Below the pieces are notes generated by a model. The model was not told the origin of the DNA and did not search any database. It saw only the letters and a program-made list of their open reading frames with translations. Shown here piece by piece: positions 37,090 through 44,575 of a stretch of DNA of 64,000 bases; position 1 is the first letter of the stretch; each line of letters starts with the position of its first letter. This DNA is from VBCG01 sp044226535 (lineage in GTDB: Bacteria; Pseudomonadota; Gammaproteobacteria; Burkholderiales; Casimicrobiaceae). Location: assembly GCA_044226535.1 (NCBI GenBank), contig JBGAGT010000002.1, forward strand, positions 269,630 to 333,629, read 5' to 3'. The position numbers were made by a program, and so were the translations under genes.

Positions 37090-37800
37090 TCAAAGCAGCG
37101 TCACCACGCGCACCGCGACTTCGCGGTAGTCGCGGAATCCCAGCCGTTGGTACAGCGCGTGCGCCACCGCGTTGTCGCTCATCACGTGCAGGAACGAGGT
37201 CTCGCCGCGCAGCATGGCGCGCCGGACGAGCTTCAGCATGAGGCGCGCCGCGTGTCCCTTCCCGCGGCAATCGGGATGCGTGCACACGCCGCTGACCTCG
37301 CGAAACCGCCCCGCGCGCATGCGCTCGCCCGCCATGGCGATGAGGTGGCCACCCTCGAAATAACCGAAGTAATCGCCGAGCTCGATGGTGCGCGGGCCGA
37401 AGGGCCCGGGCCGCGTGAGCTCGGCGAGCGCCATCGCCTCGGCGGCATGCTCGCGCCCCAGCGGGGTGGCGTCGGGCGCCGGATCCTCCGGGGGGAGCGG
37501 CGCTTCCCACCGCATGCGGCGCATGGTCGTCTCGCCGTCCAGCCGCCAGCCCACGGGCACCGGCGCGGTCCATTGCGCGGTGTAGAAATGCTCGCCCGGC
37601 TCGCACCAGGGGCGCAGCGCGTCGATGTCGCCGCCTTGCGGGTCGGCGAATGCGATGATGGGCGAGAAGCCGCGCGCGTAGCGGCGCACCGCTTCGTTGC
37701 CCTCGGACAGCGCGCGCTGGTCGCCGGAGAGCGCATGCCACACCACGTCGGCGAGCACGTCCGCGCCGCCTGCCATCGTCGCCGTGGGGATGGTGCTCAC
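37090..37800 (-). CDS. GNAT-family N-acetyltransferase
   Basis: A 236-residue acetyltransferase. The acetyl-CoA-binding motif A is in VCTHPDCRGKGHAARLMLKL (R/Q-x-x-G-x-G/A), followed by FLHVMSDNAVAHALYQRLGF typical of motif B. The first 100 residues are a less conserved half-GNAT. Substrate unknown. It is convergent with the LexA-like gene (11 bp gap) and overlaps the DUF1992 gene upstream by 4 bp. Confidence 0.87.
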   Translation of the reverse strand: MSTIPTATMAGGADVLADVVWHALSGDQRALSEGNEAVRRYARGFSPIIAFADPQGGDIDALRPWCEPGEHFYTAQWTAPVPVGWRLDGETTMRRMRWEAPLPPEDPAPDATPLGREHAAEAMALAELTRPGPFGPRTIELGDYFGYFEGGHLIAMAGERMRAGRFREVSGVCTHPDCRGKGHAARLMLKLVRRAMLRGETSFLHVMSDNAVAHALYQRLGFRDYREVAVRVVTLL

Positions 37801-38177
37801 AGCCGCGGCTTCAACCGCAGGGACTCGAGGCGCAGGGCGATCTTCTGCTCGACCTCGGCGAGGCGCTGCGCGGCGCGCTGCCGCGCAGGCTCATCGGTGG
37901 CGGCATCGAGCTCGGCGCGCAGCCTCGCGCGCTGGTGGAACCACTCGATCTCGGCCGGCGGCGCGTTGGCGTCCTTGAGGATCTTCATCGCCATGCGCAG
38001 CTCCGCCGGCGTCTCGTCGAAGCCACGATCGGCGGGGAAGGGCTTGCCGTAGTGCGCGGCCGAGGCGAGCTCGCCCGATGCGGAAGCCTCCTCGAGGTGG
38101 CGCGCGATCGACTCGTCGAGCGTGAGCGCGCGGGCGATGCGCTTCGCCTCGGCGCGTTCTTCCTCGTCGGGCGTCAT
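37797..38177 (-). CDS. DUF1992 (DnaJ-homologue-C28-like) protein
   Basis: A 126-residue, highly charged, alpha-helical protein. The family core is visible: ARALTLDESIARHLEEASAS, GELASAAHYGKPFP, and MAMKILKDANAPPAEIEWF. Function is unknown; no J-domain is present. The ATG at 38177 overlaps the stop of the molybdopterin oxidoreductase gene, and its stop overlaps the GNAT start, so three genes are coupled. Confidence 0.85.
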   Translation of the reverse strand: MTPDEEERAEAKRIARALTLDESIARHLEEASASGELASAAHYGKPFPADRGFDETPAELRMAMKILKDANAPPAEIEWFHQRARLRAELDAATDEPARQRAAQRLAEVEQKIALRLESLRLKPRL

Positions 38178-40426
38178 CGTGGCGCAGCGGAACGCACGGC
38201 GGCCGCGGAAGGGGTGATCGCCGCCGTCGCGCCGGCGGCAGGCGCGATCGCCGCGACCTCGACCAGGCAGTCGTAGAAGGTCGCGGCGGCGCCCATGTCG
38301 GACAGCCGCTGGCTGGTGACGGCGTTGGCGTTCTCGCCGCCGGGTGCGAGCTTGCGCCACCAGATCGACGGCGCGACGGCGACGCCCTCGCGCGCACGGT
38401 CGGTCACCTGCGCGGTGGCCTCGAAGGCGCCGCGGTCGTTGAACACACGCACCGGCGCGCCATCGTCGATGCCGCGCGCCGCGGCGTCGACGGGATGGAG
38501 CAGCACGCGCGGCCCCTTTTCCTCGCCGACGAAGCTCGGCAGGTTGGCGAAGGTCGAGTTGAGGAAGTTGCGCGCCGGCGGCGAGATGAACGCCAGCGGA
38601 TAGCGCGCGGCCAGCGCGGGCGCGGCGTCGGGCGACTCGACCGGCGGCACGAAATCGGGCAGCGGGTCGTGCCCGCGCGCCGCCAGCGTCGCCGAGGCGA
38701 ACTCGCAACGCCCCGATGGCGTGGGGAAGTTGCCGCGCGCGAAGGGGGCGTAGCGCTCGGGCAGGGCGAGGCGCCGAAAGCCCTCGCGCTTCAGCGATGC
38801 CCAATCGTTCCCCGCCATCGCGGGATGGCTCCACAGGAATGCGGATGCCGCCATCGCCTCGTCGCTGTCGGCGAAGCAGGGGTCGTCGAAGCCCATCGCC
38901 CTGGCGAGGCGCCGGAACACCTCGGTGTTGGGCAGCGCCTCGCCGAGCGGCTCGATCGCCGGCAGGTTGGCGACGGCGTACAGGTGACCGTACGAGGTGT
39001 GCACGTCGAGCTGCTCGAGCTGCGTGGTCGCGGGCAGCAGGATGTCGGCGTAGTCGGCGGTGTCGGTCTGGAAGATCTCGTGGACCACGACGAAAAGGTC
39101 CTCGCGCGCGAACCCTCTCGTGACCTTGGCCGAATCCGGCGCCACCGCCAGCGGGTTGCTGTTGTAGACGTAGATGGCGCGCACCGGCGGGTCGGCCTCG
39201 AGCAGCGCATCGCCGATCGCCGACATGTTGATCGTGCGCGTGCCGGCGGGGATGAGGTCGGGCCGCTCGAGCGCCTCGCGATCGACGGGGAAGCTGCCCG
39301 AGGACGAGAGCAGCGCGCCGCCCGCGGGGTCGCGCCACGCACCCACCAGCGCCGGCAGGCAGGCGATGGCGCGCATGGCGTTGCCCCCGCCCGAGTGGCG
39401 CTGCAGGCCGTAGTTGGCGCGGATGGCCGCGGGACGCGTCGTGCCGTACGCGCGCGCGAGGTCGACCACCACCTGCGCGGGGATGCGGCAGGTGCGCGCC
39501 ACGCGGTCCGGGTCCCACTGCGCCGCGCGCGCGGCCAGCGCCTCGTAGCCCACCGTGTAGCGCTCGACGTAGTCGCGGTCGACGAGCCCTTCCGCGATCA
39601 GCACGTGCATCAGCCCGAACGCCAGCGCGGCGTCGGTGCCCGGCATCGGCGCGATGTGCTGGTGGCACTTTTCCGCGGTGGCGCTGCGGTAGGGATCGAT
39701 GGCGACCAGCTTCGCGCCGCGGCGCTTGGCGTCCTGCGCGCGCGTCCAGAAATGCAGGTTGGAGGCGATGGAGTTGCTGCCCCAGATGAGGATCAGCCGG
39801 CTGTCGGCGAAGGCCTCGACGTCCATGCCCATCGACGCGCCGATGACGGCGCCCCAGCCGGCCTTGCCGGCGCTGGCGCAAATGGTGCGGTCGAGCAGCG
39901 ACGCGCCGAGGCGATGGAAGAAGCGCCGGTCCATCGAGCTGCCCTGCAGCAGGCCCATGGTGCCGCAGTAGCTGTAGGGCAGGATGGCCTGCGGCCCGTC
40001 CTGCGACGCGGCGATCGCGCCGAAGCGCTGCGCGACCGTGGCGATCGCCTCGTCCCAGCCGATGCGCTCGAAGCGCGCGCCAGGCCCTTTCGGGCCGACG
40101 AGCTTCATCGGGAACAGGATGCGCTCCGACGAATACGTGCGCTCGAGGTAGCGCGCGACCTTGGTGCACAACGTCCCCTGCGTCGGCGGATGGTCCTCGG
40201 CGCCGCGGATGGCGATGGCGCGGCCGTTCGACACGGTCACCCGCGTCGCGCAGGTATCCGGGCAGTCGTGCGGGCAGGCGCCGCGCACCTCGCGAACCTC
40301 GTCATCCCCGCGAGCCTCGTCATCCCGGCGAGCCTCGTCATCCCCGCGGGCCTCGTCATCCCGGCGAGCCTCGTCATCCCCGCGAAAGCGGGGACCCACC
40401 ACGTCGCGCCGTTCATCGGGAACCAT
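38174..40426 (-). CDS. Molybdopterin-dependent oxidoreductase with repeat-derived N-terminus
   Basis: A 750-residue DMSO-reductase-family protein. The [4Fe-4S] motif is C51-x3-C55-x3-C59-x27-C87 (ACPHDCPDTCATRV ... GTLCTK). The bis-MGD domains follow, with WGSNSIASNLHFW, YNSNPLAVAPDSAK and the C-terminal ARNFLNSTFANLPSF. No Tat signal is seen, so probably cytosolic. Residues 11-44 (DDEARR/DDEARG repeats) are encoded by five 18-bp-spaced pieces of the family A repeat. The ATG at 40426 is the only ATG upstream of the core; a GTG at 40288 (V47) would exclude the repeats and is a real alternative. Electron partner and substrate unknown. Confidence 0.87.
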   Translation of the reverse strand: MVPDERRDVVGPRFRGDDEARRDDEARGDDEARRDDEARGDDEVREVRGACPHDCPDTCATRVTVSNGRAIAIRGAEDHPPTQGTLCTKVARYLERTYSSERILFPMKLVGPKGPGARFERIGWDEAIATVAQRFGAIAASQDGPQAILPYSYCGTMGLLQGSSMDRRFFHRLGASLLDRTICASAGKAGWGAVIGASMGMDVEAFADSRLILIWGSNSIASNLHFWTRAQDAKRRGAKLVAIDPYRSATAEKCHQHIAPMPGTDAALAFGLMHVLIAEGLVDRDYVERYTVGYEALAARAAQWDPDRVARTCRIPAQVVVDLARAYGTTRPAAIRANYGLQRHSGGGNAMRAIACLPALVGAWRDPAGGALLSSSGSFPVDREALERPDLIPAGTRTINMSAIGDALLEADPPVRAIYVYNSNPLAVAPDSAKVTRGFAREDLFVVVHEIFQTDTADYADILLPATTQLEQLDVHTSYGHLYAVANLPAIEPLGEALPNTEVFRRLARAMGFDDPCFADSDEAMAASAFLWSHPAMAGNDWASLKREGFRRLALPERYAPFARGNFPTPSGRCEFASATLAARGHDPLPDFVPPVESPDAAPALAARYPLAFISPPARNFLNSTFANLPSFVGEEKGPRVLLHPVDAAARGIDDGAPVRVFNDRGAFEATAQVTDRAREGVAVAPSIWWRKLAPGGENANAVTSQRLSDMGAAATFYDCLVEVAAIAPAAGATAAITPSAAAVRSAAPR
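40301..40396 (-). repeat. Family A repeat with 18-bp-period expansion
   Basis: GTCATCCC occurs at 40301, 40319, 40337, 40355 and 40373. Units alternate GTCATCCCCGCG and GTCATCCCGGCG. The last continues as a complete element to 40396. Eighteen bp is six codons, so copy-number change would keep the reading frame of the gene that covers it. Confidence 0.9.
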
Positions 40427-40598
40427 GCCGTGATTCTACCGGCCGGCCTTCGCCGGCATGCGAGCGCGCTGCGCGCGAAACCATCCGGCCGCCGGTCCCC
40501 GGCCCAAGCTGCCTGAAGGCCTCGATGTTCACGACAGCATTTTGCCGCCATCGTTGCGCATCAAGCACTTGGCTTCACGCTTGGCACCGTTTGGCGCC

Positions 40599-40615
40599 TT
40601 GGCACGGTTGCTGCA
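40599..40615 (+). promoter_or_regulatory. Sigma-54 promoter
   Basis: TTGGCACG (40599-40606), four bases, then CTGCA (40611-40615) matches the -24/-12 consensus TGGCACG-N4-TTGCA at all but one position, with the required GG-to-GC spacing. Transcription would start near 40626, giving a leader of about 54 nt to the GTG at 40680. An activator-binding site was not identified. Confidence 0.65.
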
Positions 40616-40679
40616 GAAGGAGGCCTGTCCAGGATCCCGATCCAAGAATCCAAACCCGCATTCCCGACAGGAGCCTTCC

Positions 40680-41015
40680 GTGAACTACACGCACTACGAC
40701 TATCTCGAACTGCCGCCCGGCTCGTCGCCGGCCCGCATCGAGGCTGCCTACGCGAAGCTGCTGGAGCGCTTCGGCTACGGGCGCAGCGAAGCCGGCCAGG
40801 ACATGGCGGGGCTGGTGCGCATGATCCACGCCGCCTACGACGTGCTGCACGACGACGCGGCGCGCGCCGCCTACGATCGCACGCTCGCCGAGGAAGCCTC
40901 GATCGCCGACGCGGCGCTCAAGGCGGAGCTGGACGCGCAGGCACCGCGCCTCACGCGGCGCGTGCAGGCCGTTCCCCAGCCGCTCAACGCCGCGTTCGGC
41001 TCGCTCGCCGCGTGA
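40680..41015 (+). CDS. Small J-domain-like protein lacking HPD
   Basis: A 111-residue protein. Its first 70 residues follow the J-domain pattern (HYDYLELPPGSSPARIEAAY, MIHAAYDVLHDDAARAAYDR) but the HPD tripeptide that activates DnaK ATPase is missing; the region reads LLERFGYGRSEAG. It therefore cannot be a conventional Hsp40. AGGAG lies seven bases before the GTG at 40680. A sigma-54 promoter is about 65-80 bp upstream. The role is unknown. Confidence 0.75.
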   Translation: MNYTHYDYLELPPGSSPARIEAAYAKLLERFGYGRSEAGQDMAGLVRMIHAAYDVLHDDAARAAYDRTLAEEASIADAALKAELDAQAPRLTRRVQAVPQPLNAAFGSLAA

Positions 41016-41437
41016 TCCGCCGCCATCGAGTGCCCGCCTGATTCGACCGCCGTGGAATTCCATCCCCCTTTCTGGTCGCCGGGAAGCACTTTTTCCTTCA
41101 ACTGCAAACAGCGATGCGGTCGGTGACCACCTTTTATTCGTCGACGCGCGTGGCTTCGCTGCGCGTCACGCACGCGGGGCTGCGCGTGCGCAGGCTTTGC
41201 GCGGAACGCGCCCTGCGGCGCGCGCAGCGGTCGCGGGCGGCGGCACGCCGCCGGCTCCAGGACGTGCGCGCGCGAGCCGTCGCGCGATGCGTGGGCCCGC
41301 GGGGCCGCCCGTTGGGCATCGCGCGGGGCTTCCTGCCGCTCATTCGCCACTGAACGCGGGCGCACTCGGCCATCCGGACGATTGCGCGCACGGCATTCCC
41401 GATCCGACACTGACCTCGAGCTTCCAGGAGACAACAC
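41016..41437. other. 422-bp interval without a confident gene
   Basis: The only notable open frame is 41114-41353 (+), 79 codons, extremely Arg-rich with GC-rich third positions. It has no similarity that I recognise and no good ribosome site, so it is not called. No repeat or clear promoter was seen. Confidence 0.5.
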
Positions 41438-41764
41438 GTGGACCGCTGCACCACTTGCCAGTACTACGATCGCCAGAACAAGGGCTCGGGCATCGGCCAG
41501 TGCCGCCGTGAGGCGCCCGCGCTTTCGCCGGTCAACGTCAAGCCCTACATGATCGAAGGCGTGTGGCCCACGGTCCGCGACGACGACTGGTGCGGCGAGT
41601 GGAAGGCCTCGCAGCGCCGCCTCGAGGCGCGGCCGTCCATGGATTTGCTGGCCGGCGCGCTGCCGCCGCCGGCGACGCAGGTGCGCCCGGTCGCGATGGG
41701 CGCCGCGGCGCTCAGCGTCCCGCTGCCCATGGCCATCGGCGCTGGCACGAGAGGCAACGACTGA
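41438..41764 (+). CDS. Small conserved Cys-motif protein
   Basis: A 108-residue protein. Residues 1-52 carry four cysteines in C-x2-C (DRCTTCQYYDRQ), GIGQCRREAP and DDDWCGEW, likely a metal or Fe-S site. The rest is low complexity. The GTG at 41438 is preceded by CCAGGAGAC. The Cys-Cys-Cys-Cys plus WP-x-V-x-x-x-DWCGE pattern looks conserved rather than random. Function unknown. Confidence 0.65.
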   Translation: MDRCTTCQYYDRQNKGSGIGQCRREAPALSPVNVKPYMIEGVWPTVRDDDWCGEWKASQRRLEARPSMDLLAGALPPPATQVRPVAMGAAALSVPLPMAIGAGTRGND

Positions 41765-41812
41765 CGCACGGGCTCGCCTGACGAGCCTGCGGGGCTGCTA
41801 GAGTCCCGCTCG

Positions 41813-44575
41813 ATGCACGACCCGATCGTCGACGCGCTTGCGGCAGGCGCAACTGTCGTCACACCCAACAATCGCCTCGCGCGGCACCTCAAGGACCGCC
41901 ACGACCGCGCGCAGCTGCGCGCGGGGAAGGCCGCCTGGCCCAGCGCACGCGCGCTGCCCTGGGAAGCCTGGCTCGGCGCGCTGTGGACCGACGCGCTCGA
42001 CGCCGGCGCCTTCGACGAGCCCTTCGCGCTGCTCAACCCCGCGCAGTCGCGCCGGCTGTGGGAACAGGCGATCGAGGCCGACGGCACGGACCTGCTCGAC
42101 CCGCGCGCCACCGCGGTGCGCGCGCAGCGGGCCTGGCAGGTGTTCGCCGCGCACGCGCGAGCGGGCGAAAGCCCGTCCCAGTGGATGGGCGGCGAGGACG
42201 ATGCCGCGGCCTTCGCGCGCTGGCATCGCCGTTACCTGCGCGCCTGCCACGACGCGGGCGCCCGGGACCTCGCCACGGCGGCCGAGGCGCTCGCAACCGC
42301 CGCGGTGCGCCTTCCTTCGCTGCAGGCACCCCCGATCGTCGTCGCCGGCTTCACCGAGTTGACCCCGCAGGCGCAGGGCCTCGTCGCGCGGCTGCGCGAT
42401 GCGGGGGTGACGGTGACCGAGGACGACCTCGCCACCCGGCGCGCAGCGCGCGAGGCCGCCCCCACGCGCCGCGTGTTCGCCTCGCCCGTCGATGAAATGG
42501 TCGCGGCGCTGCAGTGGGCGCGGGCGAGGGCGGAGCGGGCCGCCCGCGATCCGCGGGCCGAAGGCGACCTCGCGATCGGCGCGGGGCCGTTGCGCGCCAC
42601 CATCGCGGTGCGCGACCTCGAGTCGCGCCGCGCGCGCGTGATCGAGCTCGCCGACGAGATCCTGCGGCCGGCCTCGCTGGCGCAGGCGCGCCTCGGCGAC
42701 GCCGCGCCCTACAACCTTTCGCTCGCCGTGCCGCTGGCCGAGCACGCGATGAGCGTCGCCGCACTCGACCTCCTCGCGCTGTCGGCGGGCCGCCTGCCGC
42801 TCGCCTGCGCGGCGACGCTGGTGCGTGCACCGTTCCTCGCGGGTGGCGCGCCCTGGGCCTTGCGCCGCGGCGACTGCGAGCGGCGCTGGCGCGAGGCCAA
42901 CCGTGCCGAGCTCGGCCTGGCGGACGTGGCCGAGGCCCTCGCGCCGCAGGACCCTCTGCGCGAGGGGCTCACGCGCATCGCCATGGCGGCGCGCGACGCG
43001 ACGCCGCGCGCGCCCGACCGCTGGGCCGACGCGTTCCGCGAAAGGCTGCGGATGGCTGGCTGGCCCGGTGACGAGTCGCTGTCGAGCGCGCGCTTCCAGG
43101 CGGTCGACGCGTTCTGGGAGGCGATGGGCGAATGGCGCACGCTGTCGCTGGTCGAGCCACGCCTCGGCGCGCGCGCGGCGGTGGCATCGCTCGCCGCGTC
43201 GATGGCGCACAAGCGCTTCCAGCCCGAGGCCACGCCCTCGCCGGTCGACATCGTCGGGCTGCTCGAGGCGGCAGGCCAGTCCTTCGACGCGTTGTGGCTC
43301 GCCGGCATGGACGCGGCAAGCTGGCCGTTGCGCGCCGCGCCGCTGCCGTTCATCCCCGCGTCGTGGCAACACGCGCGCGGCGTGGTCGAGGCGAGCCCCG
43401 AGCGCACGCGCGAACGCGCGGCGCGCCTCACCGCGCAGCTCGAGGCGGGTGCGGCGACGCTGGTCGCAAGCCACGTTGCGGGGGTCGACCGGCCGCCGGC
43501 CGCGCCCTCCCCGCTGATGCGCGCCTGGCCGGTCGAGGCCGTCGCGCCGGAGCCCCGGCCCACGGCGGCCTGCATCGCCGCCGCGCCCGCCCGCGAGCGC
43601 GTCGACGATGCGCGCCTGCCGGCCCTGGCGCGCGGCAGCGCGGTGCGCGGCGGCCAGCGCGTGATCGAGCTGCAGAGCGACTGCCCGTTCCGCGCATCCG
43701 CGGCGCTGCGTTTCACCGCCGATCGATGGCCGGCCGTGTCGCCGGGCCTCACGCCCCTGGAGCGCGGCATCGCGTTGCACGCCGCGCTGGCGGCGTTCTG
43801 GAACGAGGTGCGCGACCAGGCGACGCTGGCGGCGCTCGACGACGCAGGGCTCGCGGCCGCGGCGGAAGCCGCCGCCGGGGCCGGCGTCGCCGCGTTGCCG
43901 CCGCCGCGCTGGCGCGCGCTGCCGCCGGCGGCAGCGGCGGCCGAGCGGCTGCGCCTCGCGCGCGGCCTCGCGCGATTCGCGGCGACGCAGGAGCGAGGGC
44001 GCCCGCCGTTCAGCGTGGCGGGGAGCGAGCGAAAGCTGCGCCTCGGGATCGGCGGCCTGCAGCTTTCGCTGCGCGCCGACCGCATCGACCGCATCGAGGA
44101 CGGCGCGTCGCTGGCGATCATCGACTACAAGGGTGGCGAGGCGACGCCGCCCTCGCAATGGCTGTGGGATCGCCCCCGCGCGCCGCAGCTGGGGCTGTAC
44201 CTGCTGGCGCTCGCCGCGGAGGGCGAGGCCCTGCCGGTGCATGCCGTCGCGCTGGCCTCGCTGCGTGCGGGTGACGCGCGTTACGCGGGCATCGCCGATG
44301 CGGGCGCGGGCTGGGAGGGCCTCAAGGCCCCCGGCAAGCTCGACGCCGGGCTGCCCGACCTCGCCGCGATCGCGGGGCGCTGGGCGAGCATCTACGACAC
44401 GCTGGCCGCGGCGTTCCGCGAAGGCGAGGCGGCGGTCGATCCGCGTGCGCGGGCGCGGCCCTGCAGCCGCTGCGACTTCCATCCCTTCTGCCGCATCGAC
44501 GACGTCGAGGGCGGGCAGGACGAGGAGGGCGACCCCGAGGGCGCTTCAGCCGACACGGCGGAGGACGCATCGTGA
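41813..44575 (+). CDS. AddB-like PD-(D/E)XK nuclease protein with Fe-S motif
   Basis: A 920-residue DNA-repair protein. The N-terminal two-thirds resembles an inactivated helicase fold: the start VTPNNRLARHL replaces a Walker A. The C-terminal nuclease has RADRIDRIEDGASLAIIDYK, the DYK motif near residue 770. Cysteines at about 624, 884, 887 and 893 (SDCPFRA; RPCSRCDFHPFC) match the 4Fe-4S staple of AddB. It overlaps the downstream AddA-like gene by 4 bp. Together they probably process double-strand-break ends like AddAB/RecBCD. Confidence 0.87.
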   Translation: MHDPIVDALAAGATVVTPNNRLARHLKDRHDRAQLRAGKAAWPSARALPWEAWLGALWTDALDAGAFDEPFALLNPAQSRRLWEQAIEADGTDLLDPRATAVRAQRAWQVFAAHARAGESPSQWMGGEDDAAAFARWHRRYLRACHDAGARDLATAAEALATAAVRLPSLQAPPIVVAGFTELTPQAQGLVARLRDAGVTVTEDDLATRRAAREAAPTRRVFASPVDEMVAALQWARARAERAARDPRAEGDLAIGAGPLRATIAVRDLESRRARVIELADEILRPASLAQARLGDAAPYNLSLAVPLAEHAMSVAALDLLALSAGRLPLACAATLVRAPFLAGGAPWALRRGDCERRWREANRAELGLADVAEALAPQDPLREGLTRIAMAARDATPRAPDRWADAFRERLRMAGWPGDESLSSARFQAVDAFWEAMGEWRTLSLVEPRLGARAAVASLAASMAHKRFQPEATPSPVDIVGLLEAAGQSFDALWLAGMDAASWPLRAAPLPFIPASWQHARGVVEASPERTRERAARLTAQLEAGAATLVASHVAGVDRPPAAPSPLMRAWPVEAVAPEPRPTAACIAAAPARERVDDARLPALARGSAVRGGQRVIELQSDCPFRASAALRFTADRWPAVSPGLTPLERGIALHAALAAFWNEVRDQATLAALDDAGLAAAAEAAAGAGVAALPPPRWRALPPAAAAAERLRLARGLARFAATQERGRPPFSVAGSERKLRLGIGGLQLSLRADRIDRIEDGASLAIIDYKGGEATPPSQWLWDRPRAPQLGLYLLALAAEGEALPVHAVALASLRAGDARYAGIADAGAGWEGLKAPGKLDAGLPDLAAIAGRWASIYDTLAAAFREGEAAVDPRARARPCSRCDFHPFCRIDDVEGGQDEEGDPEGASADTAEDAS

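Noticed and set aside
40301..40396. Possible CRISPR array at the 18-bp repeats
   Set aside because: Units are contiguous and shorter than CRISPR repeats, and they match the left end of a dispersed palindromic element.
41114..41353. 79-codon Arg-rich plus-strand frame
   Set aside because: Codon third positions look gene-like but there is no ribosome site, no recognisable similarity and the composition is extreme.
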